Assembly (NCBI GenBank): GCA_949281375.1
Contig: CASDLT010000038.1
Span: forward strand, 1 to 64,000
Length of the DNA stretch: 64,000 nucleotides
Source of the DNA: an uncultured Nitrosomonas sp.
GTDB taxonomy: Bacteria; Pseudomonadota; Gammaproteobacteria; Burkholderiales; Nitrosomonadaceae
Direction: 5' to 3'
A model generated the notes under the pieces. It saw only the letters and a program-made list of their open reading frames with translations, was not told the origin of the DNA and did no database searches. Position 1 is the first letter of the stretch. Every line of letters begins with the position of its first letter. Position numbers and translations under genes: made by a program. Positions 9,796 through 18,753 of the stretch are shown piece after piece.

Positions 9796-10413
9796 TTACG
9801 ATAACTGAGCCATCAATGACCGGTATTTAAGCAATTGACGCTCCCTCCTCAGGCGTTCGGCTTTGATGATGCACAGCAAATCACCAAGCGCTTCATCGAG
9901 ATCATTATTGACGATGACGTAGTCAAATTCACGGATATGAGTCACCTCTTCTCGTGCGGCTGAAAGTCTCTTCTGAATGACCTCCGCATTATCCTGACCA
10001 CGCATTCTTAACCGCGTTTCCAGTGCTTCCACCGATGGCGGAAGTACGAAAATCGCCACGGCGCGTGGAAAAATTTGCTGAACCTGATGGGCTCCCTGGC
10101 AATCGATCTCGAGCACAATATCCTGCCCTGCCAAGACCGCTTCGTTAATCCATTTTTGCGAGGTGCCATACAGATTGCCGTATACCTCCGCACTTTCGAG
10201 AAATTCTCCATTGCTGAGCATGGTCTGAAAGATATCCATACTCACGAAATGATAATCCCGACCATTCACTTCTTGCGACCTCGGCGGACGAGTCGTATGA
10301 GAAATTGATAAGCTGAGACTGAGACCTGATTGCAACAACGCTCTCACCAAACTGGTCTTACCGGCGCCCGATGGCGCACTGATGATAAATAACGACCCAG
10401 CAGTTTCTGTCAT
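9796..10413 (-). CDS. gmk: Guanylate kinase
   Basis: The 205-residue enzyme carries the P-loop SAPSGAGKTSL near the N-terminus, the GMP-binding stretch SHTTRPPRSQEVNGRDYHF, and GEFLESAEVYGNLYGTS. It phosphorylates GMP to GDP in the cytoplasm, which also supplies the stringent-response nucleotides made by the SpoT encoded downstream. Length and motif spacing are normal for bacterial Gmk. It is separated from dsbA upstream by 83 bp and from rpoZ by 133 bp. Confidence 0.95.
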   Translation of the reverse strand: MTETAGSLFIISAPSGAGKTSLVRALLQSGLSLSLSISHTTRPPRSQEVNGRDYHFVSMDIFQTMLSNGEFLESAEVYGNLYGTSQKWINEAVLAGQDIVLEIDCQGAHQVQQIFPRAVAIFVLPPSVEALETRLRMRGQDNAEVIQKRLSAAREEVTHIREFDYVIVNNDLDEALGDLLCIIKAERLRRERQLLKYRSLMAQLS

Positions 10414-10496
10414 GTCATTTTCCGGTAGCCATCTTCATTGAGATCATTTAAATTTCAGTAGATACGCATCGAAATCAATTTACCGCAAAAACCGGC

Positions 10497-11135
10497 TTAT
10501 TTTTCACTGCGGACTTTGGTAATCAGTGCATCCAGTGTTCTTATCGTATCCTGCGGTGTTCCACCCATTCTTCCACTGGTCACATATTTGCCATCAACAA
10601 CCACTGCGGGAACACCGCTGAGCTGATACTGCCGTGTCAACTGGGTCGACCGAGATACCTGATTCTGAACAGAAAAGGAGTTATACGTGGCCTCGAATTT
10701 CTTTTTGTCGATACCTTGTTTTTCGATCCATTCAAATAATACGGTTTCATTATTCAAATCAATCTTGTCGCGATGAATGGCATCGTAAACCTTGTCGTGC
10801 AGATCGTTGATTATTCCCATCGCATCGATCGCATAAAATATTTTGGCGGCAGTAACCCAGTTAGGCCTCAGAACCGCCGGAACGTAGCGAAAACTGACAT
10901 CACTTGGCACGTTGGCAAGCCAGGATTTCAGATGAGGATGCAAGCTGTAGCAATGGGGACAACCATACCAGAAAAACTCCAACACTTCGATTTTGCTACT
11001 GTCTTGGGTAGGCTGAGGATTTTTCAGAATAGTGTAATCTTTACCGTCGACAACCTCAGCATGGGTTACTGGCATTGTGATCCAGCTCAAACATACTATC
11101 AAAAAGAAAACTGCCAGAGACTTGCGTTGACTCAT
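10497..11135 (-). CDS. dsbA: Periplasmic thiol:disulfide oxidoreductase DsbA
   Basis: The 212-residue protein starts with a signal peptide (ending PVTHA at about 26). Its thioredoxin-fold active site is FFWYGCPHC with Cys59 and Cys62, and the cis-proline loop is SGVPAVVVDG. It oxidises cysteine pairs in exported proteins. The CPHC centre is that of E. coli DsbA. A good ribosome site (AAAGGAG) precedes the ATG. It lies between the SPOR-protein gene and gmk on the same strand. The cysteine-rich hydrolase and the double-cysteine lipoprotein encoded nearby are plausible clients, by inference only. Confidence 0.92.
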   Translation of the reverse strand: MSQRKSLAVFFLIVCLSWITMPVTHAEVVDGKDYTILKNPQPTQDSSKIEVLEFFWYGCPHCYSLHPHLKSWLANVPSDVSFRYVPAVLRPNWVTAAKIFYAIDAMGIINDLHDKVYDAIHRDKIDLNNETVLFEWIEKQGIDKKKFEATYNSFSVQNQVSRSTQLTRQYQLSGVPAVVVDGKYVTSGRMGGTPQDTIRTLDALITKVRSEK

Positions 11136-11230
11136 TTTAGCTCCTTTAAAAAATCATCAGATGGGTTAATGGATTTCGTGATCAATCAAAATTCAGCACT
11201 CCTTAAGTCAACCAGAGTTCTTCTCGCTTT

Positions 11231-11272
11231 ATGCTTCATCTCATTCGCCGAATTGATCAGCATTTCCCTAAG
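11231..11272 (-). repeat. Dispersed repeat copy, possible IS-end remnant
   Basis: On the minus strand this reads TTAGGGAAATGCTGATCAAT and continues TCGGCGAATGAGATG. It closely matches a segment at 47093-47132 and more loosely one at 17822-17849. It overlaps the TAG stop codon of the SPOR gene (11268-11270). Confidence 0.55.
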
Positions 11273-12056
11273 GTGTCCGGACGAACTGAGCCGAAATGCC
11301 ATTTTCCCGCAGCGAGGCGCTGGCTTCATCAAGCTCCTCCTTTTTATTGAAAGGTCCAACGCGAACCCGGTACCAAACGCCTTTATCCGCCAAATTGATC
11401 GGTTGTACCGAGGCATACATCCCCAGCAGCGCCAATTGCGCTTTGAGGTTCTCCGCATCATCATTGTTCTTGAAGGAACCGGCCTGAAGAAAATACTTTT
11501 CAGCGGGTTTGGCATGCTTGTTCTGCGGCGGCGAAGATGGCTGGGTCGAATCTGGCGGGATATTTCGCGGTTGAATTGAAACTGTCTGTTGCCTCTGGTC
11601 GACAGAACCAAGATTTGGCTGGATTACGACGGGATGTGGCGAAGCATCAACCGGTTTGTGGCTAGCTTCTGGAACCTTGGCATTGACGGAGGGCTGGACA
11701 ATGGGACGTTGTTCCGTGGGCTTATTCGCAGAATCGATTTCTGGTTCATCGATACCTGGCAAGATTTTATAAAAATCGAACCGCGGTTTTTCTTCAACGA
11801 CGTTGACAGGCTCTTCCTGAGCAGGTTTTACAGGCGCCTTGGGCTGCTCGGGCGCGGGACGGGCTTCGCTCTTCGCGGAAGGCTGTGCAGTTTTGTCAGG
11901 CGCCAGGAAAGGACTGGGCGCATAACTGATATACAACCAAATACCGATGGCGCTTATCAAACCCAGCGCATAGCCGACAAACCCCCCGAAGAAAGCTGAA
12001 CCGCTTTTTCCATTGGCTGATTTTGAAGAATTTGGGGATTTATAATCGCGACTCAT
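11268..12056 (-). CDS. SPOR-domain inner-membrane protein (FtsN-like)
   Basis: The 262-residue protein has a short basic cytoplasmic start, one membrane helix at about 22-45, a long Pro/Ala/Lys/Gln-rich periplasmic linker (about 50-180) and a C-terminal SPOR domain (YFLQAGSFKNNDDAENLKAQ, then GVWYRVRVGPFNKKEELDEA). SPOR domains bind denuded glycan strands at the septum, so a role in cell division or peptidoglycan remodelling is likely; FtsN has this same architecture. It is 24 bp downstream of argS, a neighbourhood seen in other betaproteobacteria. The gene stop is embedded in a dispersed repeat. Confidence 0.85.
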   Translation of the reverse strand: MSRDYKSPNSSKSANGKSGSAFFGGFVGYALGLISAIGIWLYISYAPSPFLAPDKTAQPSAKSEARPAPEQPKAPVKPAQEEPVNVVEEKPRFDFYKILPGIDEPEIDSANKPTEQRPIVQPSVNAKVPEASHKPVDASPHPVVIQPNLGSVDQRQQTVSIQPRNIPPDSTQPSSPPQNKHAKPAEKYFLQAGSFKNNDDAENLKAQLALLGMYASVQPINLADKGVWYRVRVGPFNKKEELDEASASLRENGISAQFVRTP

Positions 12057-12080
12057 GAATATCCTTATGCGCTAATGGGA

Positions 12081-13838
12081 TTACATTTTATCAGGTGCAT
12101 TGACGCCCAATAGCCTCAATCCATTGCTCAATATTTGCTGAATCGACGCAATGAGCGCCAACCTGGCATGCTGGATTGAAGTGTCAGGAACCAGAAAACG
12201 TGTGGAATTATAATAACTATGAAATTCGCTCGCCAGTTCTCTAAGATAAAAAGCGATCAAATGCGGCGATAGTTCTTTCGCTGCGATTTCAATCACATCG
12301 GGATAGTCGATGATCTTTTGCAGCAACGCCAATTCAGCCGCCGTGGTCAATGCTGCCATACCTGCGTCGACCAGATCGGCGCGATCACCCTCCCACTGCG
12401 ACAGTACGCTGCACACACGCGCATGCGCGTATTGAACATAATAGACAGGATTCTCATTACTCTGAGATGTGGCCAGATCCAGATCAAAATCGAGATGCTG
12501 GTCGCTCTTGCGCATAACATAAAAAAAACGGGCTGCATCCTTTCCCACTTCTTGACGCAATTCACGCAAGGTAACAAACTCGCCCGCGCGCGTCGACATC
12601 GAAGCTTTTTTGCCATTCCGGTACAACACAGCAAACTGCACCAAAGCAATTTCCAGTCTGGCTGGATCCAATCCCAGCGCCTGTAATGCACCTTTTACAC
12701 GCGGAATGTAGCCATGATGATCTGCTCCCCAGATATTGATGACCAGGTCGAAACCACGCTCGAATTTATTCAAGTGATAGGCAATGTCTGAAGCAAAATA
12801 GGTAAATTGACCATTTTCGCGCTGCACGACGCGATCCTTTTCATCGCCAAAGCGGGTTGAGCGGAACCACGTGGCACCATCCTGCTGATACAGAAAATGC
12901 TTTTTATCCAGTAACTGAATCGTATGCGCCACTAATCCGTTATCGAACAACGACTGTTCCGAGAACCAGGTATCGAATTCCACCCCGAATTCCATTAAAT
13001 CATTACGGCAGTCGCCCAATTGCTCCGTCAGCACAAAATTATGGATATACGCATAATCCTGCCCAAGGATTTTTTTGGCATTGGCAATCAACTGATCCAG
13101 ACGCTCATCCGTATCGTCTGTTTCGCCATTCGTAGCGATTGGCAGATCCTGCAGCAAAGATTCCGGCTGATGAACGTAACGCTGCCCATGCGCCTGATGA
13201 ATCAGCCCAGCCATGACTTTGACGTAATCGCCCTGGTAGGCATTGGACGGAAATGGAATCTCGATGCTGTTGAGATCGAGATAGCGCAGCCACGTGGAGA
13301 GGGTCAGTATATCCATCTGACGGCCTGCATCATTGACGTAAAATTCGCGCGAAACGGCATAACCGGCAGCCGTCAGTATATTCGACAGGCTTGCGCCGAT
13401 CGCCGCACCACGCCCATGCCCCACGTGCAATGGACCGGTTGGATTGGCTGACACAAACTCAACCTGAATCCTTTTCCCCCCGCCCACATTGCTGGTACCA
13501 AACATGTCCTTACTACGCAATACGAACGTTAAATAGTGCTGCTTGGCGGCATTCTTAAGGAAAATATTGATAAATCCTGCGCCGGCCACTTCGGTTTTTT
13601 CGATATAAGGGGAATCTGGCAAATGATCAACCAATGATTGCGCAATTTCGCGCGGATTCTTGTGCAACGTTTTGGCCAGCTGCATTGCCAGATTACAGGA
13701 ATAGTCTCCGTGAATGGCCTGTTTCGTGCGAGCGAGTTCAATACGCAGGGTCGGATCCACTGTTGTGATCGCGTTGGCAGCTTGGCGAAAAAGTTCGGCA
13801 AAATGCGTTCTAAAATTGGGAGGGATCAATAAATTCAT
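12081..13838 (-). CDS. argS: Arginyl-tRNA synthetase
   Basis: The 585-residue class I synthetase has the HIGH-type signature HVGHGRG at 138-144 inside the typical context VSANPTGPLHVGHGRG. Its KMSK-equivalent loop is KKASMSTRAG, as usual for ArgRS. An N-terminal Add1 domain (HGDYSCNLAMQLAK) and a C-terminal DALR anticodon-binding domain (ending RLLGVNAPDKM) complete the enzyme. It charges tRNA-Arg in the cytoplasm. It precedes the SPOR gene by 24 bp and probably shares its transcript. Confidence 0.96.
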   Translation of the reverse strand: MNLLIPPNFRTHFAELFRQAANAITTVDPTLRIELARTKQAIHGDYSCNLAMQLAKTLHKNPREIAQSLVDHLPDSPYIEKTEVAGAGFINIFLKNAAKQHYLTFVLRSKDMFGTSNVGGGKRIQVEFVSANPTGPLHVGHGRGAAIGASLSNILTAAGYAVSREFYVNDAGRQMDILTLSTWLRYLDLNSIEIPFPSNAYQGDYVKVMAGLIHQAHGQRYVHQPESLLQDLPIATNGETDDTDERLDQLIANAKKILGQDYAYIHNFVLTEQLGDCRNDLMEFGVEFDTWFSEQSLFDNGLVAHTIQLLDKKHFLYQQDGATWFRSTRFGDEKDRVVQRENGQFTYFASDIAYHLNKFERGFDLVINIWGADHHGYIPRVKGALQALGLDPARLEIALVQFAVLYRNGKKASMSTRAGEFVTLRELRQEVGKDAARFFYVMRKSDQHLDFDLDLATSQSNENPVYYVQYAHARVCSVLSQWEGDRADLVDAGMAALTTAAELALLQKIIDYPDVIEIAAKELSPHLIAFYLRELASEFHSYYNSTRFLVPDTSIQHARLALIASIQQILSNGLRLLGVNAPDKM

Positions 13839-13912
13839 AATTAAAATGATAACAATATTTTATAGCATGCATCGGTGGTAATGAATGTCAATGAAGCTCG
13901 AGAAAATTTTTT

Positions 13913-14656
13913 TCAGCACTTCGATTGCTGACGATGGGTTTCAAAAAAACATATCCCGACAGCTACTGAAATATTCAAACTCTCGATACTGCCAGCCATT
14001 GGGATGCGCACCAACTGATCGCATACTTCCCGCGTGAGTCGCCGAATGCCTTTCTCTTCGGAACCAAACACCCATGCCACGGGCGTATTGATCTGAAAGC
14101 AGGTTAGGTCGTTATCTGCATCCTCGGCAGTGCCAATGATCCAAATTCCTCGGTCTTTCAATTGCCGCAGGGTTCGAGCTAGATTGGTGACCGAGATAAA
14201 AGGAACTGTATCCGCTGCGCCGCTGGAAACTTTATAGACCGTTGAAGTCAAACCAACCGCCCGGTCCTTCGGCGCAATCACTGCATGCACACCGAAAGCG
14301 TCAGCCACGCGCAGACAGGCACCGAGATTGTGAGGATCCTGAATACCATCCAACACCAGCAATCGAGCCGGCTCCGTCAAAGTATCCAGCACATCGTCAA
14401 CGACGATGTGATTGCGCGAGAAATCGACATTTGCCACCACTCCCTGATGGCGATCATTGCCAGCCATGCTGTTCAATTTCGAGCTTTCGCAGGATATCAG
14501 GCGAATTTTATGACTATCTGCCAGATTCACCAATCCCCGCGCACGTTGATCAGCTCGTGCGGCATCGATAAAGATTTCCTGAATACTGTCCGGGTTCTGC
14601 CGCAGACGGCTGGTCACTGCATGAAAACCAAAAATAAAGCGTGAGTTAGATGCCAT
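13913..14656 (-). CDS. rlmB: 23S rRNA (guanosine-2'-O)-methyltransferase
   Basis: The 247-residue SpoU-family SPOUT methyltransferase has an N-terminal substrate-binding domain (FIFGFHAVTSRLRQNP) and the three SpoU motifs: LDGIQDPHNLGACLR, WVFGSEEKGIRRLT and PMAGSIESLNISVAVG. It methylates G2251 of 23S rRNA in E. coli. It lies downstream of rnr on the same strand, the same order as rnr-rlmB in E. coli, though 226 bp of spacer with a dispersed repeat separate them here. Confidence 0.94.
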   Translation of the reverse strand: MASNSRFIFGFHAVTSRLRQNPDSIQEIFIDAARADQRARGLVNLADSHKIRLISCESSKLNSMAGNDRHQGVVANVDFSRNHIVVDDVLDTLTEPARLLVLDGIQDPHNLGACLRVADAFGVHAVIAPKDRAVGLTSTVYKVSSGAADTVPFISVTNLARTLRQLKDRGIWIIGTAEDADNDLTCFQINTPVAWVFGSEEKGIRRLTREVCDQLVRIPMAGSIESLNISVAVGICFFETHRQQSKC

Positions 14657-14808
14657 TATTCTTCAGGAACTGGAAATTTTTGCTTGGCTATGCGTACTAT
14701 AACGAATAAGGCCATTCTCGAATAAAAAAATAATCTCAGGCGTCGATGATTACAACGTCTGCTTCAATTCGTTATTGTAAAACAAATTAGCCGTTAAGAA
14801 GGATTTCA

Positions 14809-14849
14809 AAAATTACTGTGCTCGACCACACAATGCTGCAATCAAGCCC
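14809..14849 (+). repeat. Dispersed intergenic repeat, copy A
   Basis: From AAAATTACTG at 14809 to ATCAAGCCC ending at 14849, this 41-bp segment matches the segment at 57035-57075 at 31 of 41 positions by eye and without gaps. It lies between rnr and rlmB. Origin is unknown; an insertion-sequence end is possible. Confidence 0.55.
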
Positions 14850-14882
14850 AGGAATCGCCAGTTATCAAATAAGAACTATGCT

Positions 14883-17195
14883 TTATCGCCTGTTATCGTC
14901 TGATTTCGCCTTACCCGATGAGCGCTTGCTACGTTTGCCCGCAGTCGTGGTCACAGTTTCTTTATCCTTCGCTTGATTCTGATTGCTCGATGATTTTCGT
15001 GTCCGGGTGGGACGAGCTGCTGTTGAGGAAGAATCAGCCAATACGAAATCGATCTTGCTGGTTTCCAGATCGACGCGCACCAATTTGACGCGCAATCGGT
15101 CTCCTAGACGATACTGCATGCCACTGCGCTCCCCCAACAGGCAATGCTTGGTGGCATCAAAATGGAAATAATCACTCGGCAATTCGGAAATATGTACTAG
15201 TCCTTCAACATATACATTATCCAATGCTACGAACAGCCCAAAACCGGTTACTGCACTGATGACGCCGTCAAAACTCTCGCCGATTTTATCCTGCATATAG
15301 AAACATTTTAACCAGGCTTCGACCTCACGCGTAGCTTCATCGGCGCGCCGTTCCGTCATGGAACAATGCTTGCCCAGTTCCTGCCAATCCCCAGGTTGAT
15401 AATTCTCGCCGTTGAGCACCGCCTTGATGGCGCGATGCACCAATAGATCAGGATAGCGTCGTATGGGCGACGTAAAATGCGTATACGATTCATAAGCCAA
15501 TCCGAAATGACCTGTAATGTCGGGGCTATAGATGGCTTGTTGCAACGATCTCAGCATAACGGTCTGCAATAATTGTGCATCGGGTCTGTCATAGATTTTC
15601 TGCAGGGTCTGGGCATAATCCTTGGCGCTAGGTTTTTCTTTGCCTCCCAGTTGAATGCCGAATTCCTTCAGAAAATTGCGCAATGCAATAATTTTCTCTG
15701 GAGAAGGATCTTCATGAATGCGGTAAAGCGTCATCTGATCGTGTTTTTGCAGAAAATCGGCCGCGCACACGTTGGCTGCCAGCATGCATTCTTCAATCAA
15801 GCGATGGGCATCAGTTCGTTGTACCGGCTCAATCCGGTCAATTTTACCTTGTTCATTGAAAAACATTTGGGTTTCACTAGTTTCGAAATCAATTGCGCCT
15901 CTTTTCTTACGTGTTTTAAGTAAAGCCTTGAATAATTTCTGAAGAATCAGTATATGCGGCAACAGCATTGGATACCGTTTGGCTTCAGATCCTTTGGGTT
16001 TGGCCAGCATCGCGGCAACTTCAGTATAGGTCAGACGTGCGTGCGAGCACATCACCGCAGGATAGAAGACATACTCAACGATATCGCCATTCTTCAAAAA
16101 TTCGATCTCGCAAACCATGCAGAGCCGCTTTTTATCTGGATTCAACGAACATAATTCATTCGAAAGCGCTTCAGGCAGCATCGGAATCACGCGCCGCGGA
16201 AAATACACCGAGTTGCCGCGATTCAGTGCTTCCTGATCAATGAGATCATGAGGCTTGACATAATGGCTGACGTCGGCAATCGCTACGTACAATCGATACC
16301 CGTGGTCCTCCTGCTTGCAAAACACGGCATCGTCAAAATCGCGGGCTGTTTCCCCATCAATGGTCACCAAGGGTAAATGACAAATATCCTCACGCTCATT
16401 TGATTCTCTTTTTAGAACGCTTTTGGGAAATTTGGCGGCTAGTTTTCCAATGTCAGAGGAAAACACATGCGGAAGATCATATTTCCGTAATGCAATTTCG
16501 ATTTCCATGCCAGGTGCCGAGTAATCCCCAAGAATCTCGACAATTCTACCGATGGGCTGAGAATATTTAGTCGGCTGTTGAATAATCTCCACCATGACTA
16601 CCTGCCCTGCTTTCGCTTTAAGGGAGTGCTCGCGGGCGATTAAAACATCCTGGCTGATGCGTTTATTTTCAGCGACGACGAGCAAAATGCCATGATCAAT
16701 ATGCAATCGGCCCACCAAGCGCGTATTGGTGTATTCCAGCACTTCTACAATGGTCGCTTCCTTGCGGCCCCGGCGATCCACTCCAATCTCCCGCACCAGA
16801 ACGCGGTCACCATGCAGGGCTTTTTGCATTTCCTTGGCGCTCAAGTACAGATCGTCACCGCCATCATCTGGAATCAGAAAGCCAAACCCATCGGCATGAC
16901 CCTGGACGCTGCCTTTGATCAAATCCAGTTTTTCCATCACGCAGATGTCGCCTTTGCGATTACGAAAAATCTGCCCTTCGCGTATCATGGCTGCCAACCG
17001 GCGATTGAATAGTTCGTGTTCTTTTTTGGTAATGCCGAGCATTTTGTGCAAGCTACGTTCAGCAATCGGAACTCCCTCTTGCTGCAAAATTTGCAAGATA
17101 AATTCACGACTTGGCAAAGCATCCTTGTAGCGTTCTTTCTCACGTTTGAGAAAGGGATCCAAATTTCTTAGCTTTTGATTCTTCTTCATTGACAA
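14883..17195 (-). CDS. rnr: Ribonuclease R
   Basis: The 770-residue exoribonuclease has the RNB-family order: an N-terminal winged helix (SREFILQILQQEGVPIAERS), cold-shock domains, the RNB catalytic domain (TIDGETARDFDDAVFC, then VAIADVSHYVKP), an S1 domain (SFDGVISAVTGFGLFVALDN) and a Lys/Arg/Ser-rich tail. It degrades structured RNA 3' to 5'. The frame opens with a TTG at 17195 placed 7 bp after an AGGAAA ribosome site, while the first ATG is at 17189; either could be the start. That start overlaps the -35 box of the divergent tRNA-Leu promoter. The gene heads a leftward run toward rlmB and argS. Confidence 0.95.
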   Translation of the reverse strand: MSMKKNQKLRNLDPFLKREKERYKDALPSREFILQILQQEGVPIAERSLHKMLGITKKEHELFNRRLAAMIREGQIFRNRKGDICVMEKLDLIKGSVQGHADGFGFLIPDDGGDDLYLSAKEMQKALHGDRVLVREIGVDRRGRKEATIVEVLEYTNTRLVGRLHIDHGILLVVAENKRISQDVLIAREHSLKAKAGQVVMVEIIQQPTKYSQPIGRIVEILGDYSAPGMEIEIALRKYDLPHVFSSDIGKLAAKFPKSVLKRESNEREDICHLPLVTIDGETARDFDDAVFCKQEDHGYRLYVAIADVSHYVKPHDLIDQEALNRGNSVYFPRRVIPMLPEALSNELCSLNPDKKRLCMVCEIEFLKNGDIVEYVFYPAVMCSHARLTYTEVAAMLAKPKGSEAKRYPMLLPHILILQKLFKALLKTRKKRGAIDFETSETQMFFNEQGKIDRIEPVQRTDAHRLIEECMLAANVCAADFLQKHDQMTLYRIHEDPSPEKIIALRNFLKEFGIQLGGKEKPSAKDYAQTLQKIYDRPDAQLLQTVMLRSLQQAIYSPDITGHFGLAYESYTHFTSPIRRYPDLLVHRAIKAVLNGENYQPGDWQELGKHCSMTERRADEATREVEAWLKCFYMQDKIGESFDGVISAVTGFGLFVALDNVYVEGLVHISELPSDYFHFDATKHCLLGERSGMQYRLGDRLRVKLVRVDLETSKIDFVLADSSSTAARPTRTRKSSSNQNQAKDKETVTTTAGKRSKRSSGKAKSDDNRR

Positions 17196-17216
17196 AACAG
17201 TGGTTTCCTATAGAAT
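17189..17216 (+). promoter_or_regulatory. Sigma-70-type promoter of tRNA-Leu
   Basis: A perfect -35 TTGACA (17189-17194), a 16-bp spacer and a -10 TAGAAT (17211-17216) stand 37 bp before the tRNA. The -35 box overlaps the start of the divergent rnr gene. Confidence 0.8.
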
Positions 17217-17253
17217 TACGCGTTCTTCAGCAGTCTGAATCGACTGCTTCATC

Positions 17254-17338
17254 GCCCAGATGGCGGAATTGGTAGACGCGCATGGTTCAGGTCCATGTGC
17301 CTTCGGGTGTGGAGGTTCGAGTCCTCTTCTGGGCACCA
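17254..17338 (+). tRNA. tRNA-Leu (anticodon CAG)
   Basis: An 85-nt tRNA with encoded CCA. The acceptor stem GCCCAGA pairs with TCTGGGC, the D arm contains TGGTAGACGC, the anticodon loop is TTCAGGT (CAG), a long variable arm (class II, as for Leu) follows, and the T loop is GGTTCGAGTCC. It has its own strong promoter and sits at the edge of an AT-rich region. Confidence 0.97.
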
Positions 17339-17821
17339 CGAGCATAAAGCATACTGCATCAAAACTCCACAGCTTCACGGAAACATTTAAATTCACTGAT
17401 GTTTAAGTGCAGTTATATTTAATCTCCTTTTTTATTTTTTTGCCTTTCGACGGATCGCGATATTTGCGATACGAATTGAGATAATTGTTTTCCAACAATA
17501 AAACGATTGAAGCGTTTCGATAGTATCAGAAAATGAATGATCGATATTCAACAGAAAGCATGATTGTGGATTACCATTGAATAAAATCTTTGATGACAAG
17601 CATGAAATTCGTTTTACACCACTATTTTCACTAATCTCCCCCGTGCGACGAGGTATGTGAGAAGAGGAAAATCACACTGGGGAATCAGCGCTCAAACCAA
17701 ACTAATCGGGAAACGGGAGTGGGCGACTAGAATTATTCGAGCCCATGCACAAGAAGCCATAAAGTATGTATCATTATATTTGGATTAGTTTTTTTTCAGT
17801 ACGCAACCTACATAGTGACTA

Positions 17822-17849
17822 TTAGGGAAGCGCTGTCCATTCACTGCAA
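17822..17849 (+). repeat. Possible third copy of the TTAGGGAA repeat
   Basis: TTAGGGAAGCGCTGTCCATT and the following CACTG resemble the copies at 11.2 kb (minus) and 47.1 kb (plus) if one gap is allowed. Similarity is short and could be chance. Confidence 0.35.
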
Positions 17850-17969
17850 AAGATTGGCTGAATTCAATAGAATTGTTGACCAGAAGGCCAGGAATTAATG
17901 ATCAGGAGATATTCTGAAGTACATCTGGATTTTCAGATGAACCACTACTCTGACAGCATCAACTGCAGC

Positions 17970-18004
17970 AAAAAATAGCGCGTTGCTCTTACGAGGAACG
18001 CGCT
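17970..18004 (-). terminator. Rho-independent terminator of the leftward ligase-epimerase operon
   Basis: AGCGCGTT (17977-17984) pairs perfectly with AACGCGCT (17997-18004), and an inner CTC/GAG pair extends the stem around a TTAC loop. On the minus strand the stem is followed by A then TTTTTT, the classic layout. Confidence 0.85.
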
Positions 18005-18255
18005 GAAGGAATCATAAACATGAAATATACTCACAGTCATTCAGTGGAGGCAATTCAAATAACCGAGAGATCTACTTTATCAAAGGGAATTAAGCAGACG
18101 AGAAAAAGTATATCAACCCAATTATGAAGATTTTGTGATAAATCGAATCATGTAGAGAAATTATTTTAAAAAATATCATCCGATCCGTTTTGTCAAAAAC
18201 TCCATAAATATATTCAGGCAAACAGAGAAAATCATTTTCATAGCTCACAAAACGA

Positions 18256-18294
18256 AGCACGCTATCCAGTAAATTTTCGTGAGCACGCTATCCA
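18256..18294. repeat. 13-bp direct repeat
   Basis: AGCACGCTATCCA occurs at 18256-18268 and again at 18282-18294, a 26-bp period. It may be a protein-binding pair or a small duplication. Confidence 0.5.
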
Positions 18295-18422
18295 TTTAAA
18301 AGCAAAGAGGATGTAACGAAAATACGCAGATATGAAAAGATACGTATCAAGCCATGAAATTGAGAGAAAGTGAATAAGCTGATAGGTTCTGAAGCAAAAA
18401 ATATTACGACGTGAGGAATCGT

Positions 18423-18701
18423 CTATGAATCATTACTTCTTTCGGTTTTAATCTTCCATTTGATCGTCACGAAAGTACCAATATAGGCCCCCATAAAAGC
18501 TGCGGCAATGTAAATTTTATTTTCAACGTAATTGGTTACGGTAAATGCAGTCACTAGAATAATCATCGCTGACCAAAAAGCGGCAGGATGAGCTCTTCTT
18601 TCTTCAACATCAATGAAGTAGAGCGTCCAGCACACATCCGCGAGCGCCATCGCCGCCATGATGAGTAAAAATGTAACAATCGAAAATTCTGAAAAATCCA
18701 T
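18423..18701 (-). CDS. Small three-helix membrane protein of unknown function
   Basis: The 92-residue protein is strongly hydrophobic with three predicted membrane helices at about 7-25, 40-58 and 63-83. The loop FIDVEERRAHPAAFWS lies between the first two, and the tail is charged (KWKIKTERSNDS). I do not recognise the family. It is the last gene of the leftward ATP-grasp/GNAT/DapF-like operon, 52 bp after the epimerase gene, and the next hairpin downstream is the operon terminator. A small exporter or a membrane anchor for the pathway product is possible but only inferred from position. Confidence 0.55.
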   Translation of the reverse strand: MDFSEFSIVTFLLIMAAMALADVCWTLYFIDVEERRAHPAAFWSAMIILVTAFTVTNYVENKIYIAAAFMGAYIGTFVTIKWKIKTERSNDS

Positions 18702-18753
18702 CTATTCTAAAACCTATAAAGTAAAAAGAGGTCATATGAACCGCATAACCATC

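Larger units (their letters stand above)
17339..18422. other. AT-rich 1.1-kb spacer after tRNA-Leu
   Basis: No frame in this stretch has convincing coding character, and base composition is clearly lower in GC than the flanking genes. It contains a repeat copy at 17822, a strong minus-strand terminator at 17970-18004 and a 13-bp direct repeat at 18256-18294. The 420 bases between the terminator and the last gene of the leftward operon would be a long 3' untranslated region or could hold a small RNA. Confidence 0.6.

Noticed and set aside
10773..11579. Open frame on the plus strand across dsbA and the SPOR gene
   Set aside because: It is antisense to two well-supported genes and reads through their motifs as low-quality sequence.
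17254..17338. Phage attachment at tRNA-Leu
   Set aside because: No integrase gene and no duplicated tRNA 3' end were found within the window, so no att site is called.
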